This document shows, piece by piece, positions 63,730 through 64,000 of a DNA stretch of 64,000 bases. Every line of letters begins with the position of its first letter. The stretch's first letter is position 1. The notes under the pieces are model-generated. The model worked only from the letters and a program-made list of their open reading frames with translations. It did not search any database and was not told where the DNA came from. The stretch is from Massilia phosphatilytica. GTDB lineage: Bacteria; Pseudomonadota; Gammaproteobacteria; Burkholderiales; Burkholderiaceae_D. The stretch covers positions 124,001-188,000 of the forward strand of contig NZ_PUIP01000012.1 of NCBI RefSeq assembly GCF_002968015.1, read 5' to 3'. The position numbers and the translations under genes were made by a program.

Positions 63730-64000
63730 TGGGCAGAATCATCGGTATCGACCTGGGCACCACCAACTCCTGCGTGGCGATCATGGAAAATGGTCAGCCC
63801 AAGGTCATCGAAAATGCGGAAGGCGCCCGTACTACGCCTTCGATCATCGCTTATCAGGAAGATGGCGAGATCCTGGTTGGCGCGCCGGCGAAACGCCAGG
63901 CCGTCACCAACCCGAAGAACACCCTGTTCGCGGTCAAGCGCCTGATCGGCCGTAAATTCGACGAGAAGGAAGTCCAGAAGGACATCAGCCTGATGCCGTA
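63730..64000 (+). CDS. dnaK: Molecular chaperone DnaK (5' part, cut by the window end)
   Basis: DnaK is the ATP-driven Hsp70 chaperone working with GrpE and DnaJ. The first 90 residues are present: the phosphate-binding GIDLGTTNSCVAIMENG, then VIENAEGARTTPSIIAYQ, VGAPAKRQAVTNPKNTLFAVKRLIGRKF, which is fully typical of the N-terminal ATPase lobe. The ribosome binding region is AAAAGGAAAA. The gene continues past base 64000. Confidence 0.97.

Overview
The window is GC-rich chromosomal DNA from a betaproteobacterium, most likely Oxalobacteraceae close to Massilia, Duganella or Telluria. The evidence is the set of house-keeping blocks (surA-pdxA-rsmA, fur/bamE-dapB, leuS-lptE-holA-proA, nadK-recN-hemH, grpE-dnaK), a PEP-CTERM exported protein, HemJ-type haem synthesis, dense two-component/c-di-GMP genes, and short intergenic repeats built on GGGGTCAGAG. 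No phage, insertion sequence, rRNA operon or CRISPR array is visible. There is one tRNA gene.

Layout. 0-3.4 kb: envelope and cofactor block surA-pdxA-rsmA. 3.4-9.7 kb: accessory segment with an ECF sigma factor and anti-sigma factor divergent from a secreted subtilisin-like protease, a Gly/Ala/Ser-rich exported protein, a short haloperoxidase-like protein, two tandem tiny exported paralogues and two tandem lipoproteins. 9.9-19.7 kb: HAD hydrolase, hrcA, fur/bamE-dapB, a barstar-like gene, leuS-lptE-holA and proA. 19.7-20.5 kb: hemJ between two REP-like repeats. 20.5-29.3 kb: a THUMP RNA methyltransferase, a Bcr/CflA exporter and a signalling trio (HDOD-GAF kinase, REC-PAS-GGDEF-EAL, Sel1). 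29.2-33 kb: an RsbQ-like hydrolase, then a two-gene module (radical SAM protein plus DUF4130-UdgX uracil-DNA glycosylase) behind a consensus LexA box. 33-36.2 kb: three tandem TraB/GumN paralogues. 36.2-45.7 kb: serine acetyltransferase, tRNA-Gly(CCC), PEP-CTERM protein, hybrid kinase plus receiver protein, GGDEF-EAL protein, desuccinylase-like amidohydrolase, trmB. 45.7-54.2 kb: recQ, uppP, an AT-richer OafA-type acyltransferase, YkgJ protein, TetR regulator, isoaspartate methyltransferase-like gene, rhodanese and a TolC-type channel. 54.2-58.8 kb: FMN-riboswitch-controlled ribB, gloA, and an operon of small acidic protein, PQQ-type dehydrogenase and OsmC. 58.8-64 kb: nadK-recN behind a second LexA box, hemH, grpE and the start of dnaK, the last two behind matching sigma-32-type promoters.

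How the parts work together. Two stress circuits can be read from the DNA. The SOS circuit has two 20-bp LexA palindromes sharing the core TACTGTGC...TACAGTATTT. One precedes the radical SAM/UdgX pair and the other precedes nadK-recN. The heat-shock circuit has CTTGAAA-13 bp-CCCAATAT in front of both grpE and dnaK, while hrcA lies about 50 kb away and no CIRCE operator was seen at either promoter. Fine regulation is also visible at ribB (FMN riboswitch) and at the tRNA-Gly gene (sigma-70-type promoter preceded by a perfect 20-bp palindrome).

The best candidate for a poorly described system is the LexA-boxed radical SAM/DUF4130-UdgX module. Its glycosylase carries the KRRLH loop whose histidine links covalently to abasic DNA in characterised UdgX. 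The GumN triplet, the ECF sigma/anti-sigma/subtilase cluster and the repeat family around hemJ are the next most interesting. All functions are assigned by reading motifs; no database search was possible.
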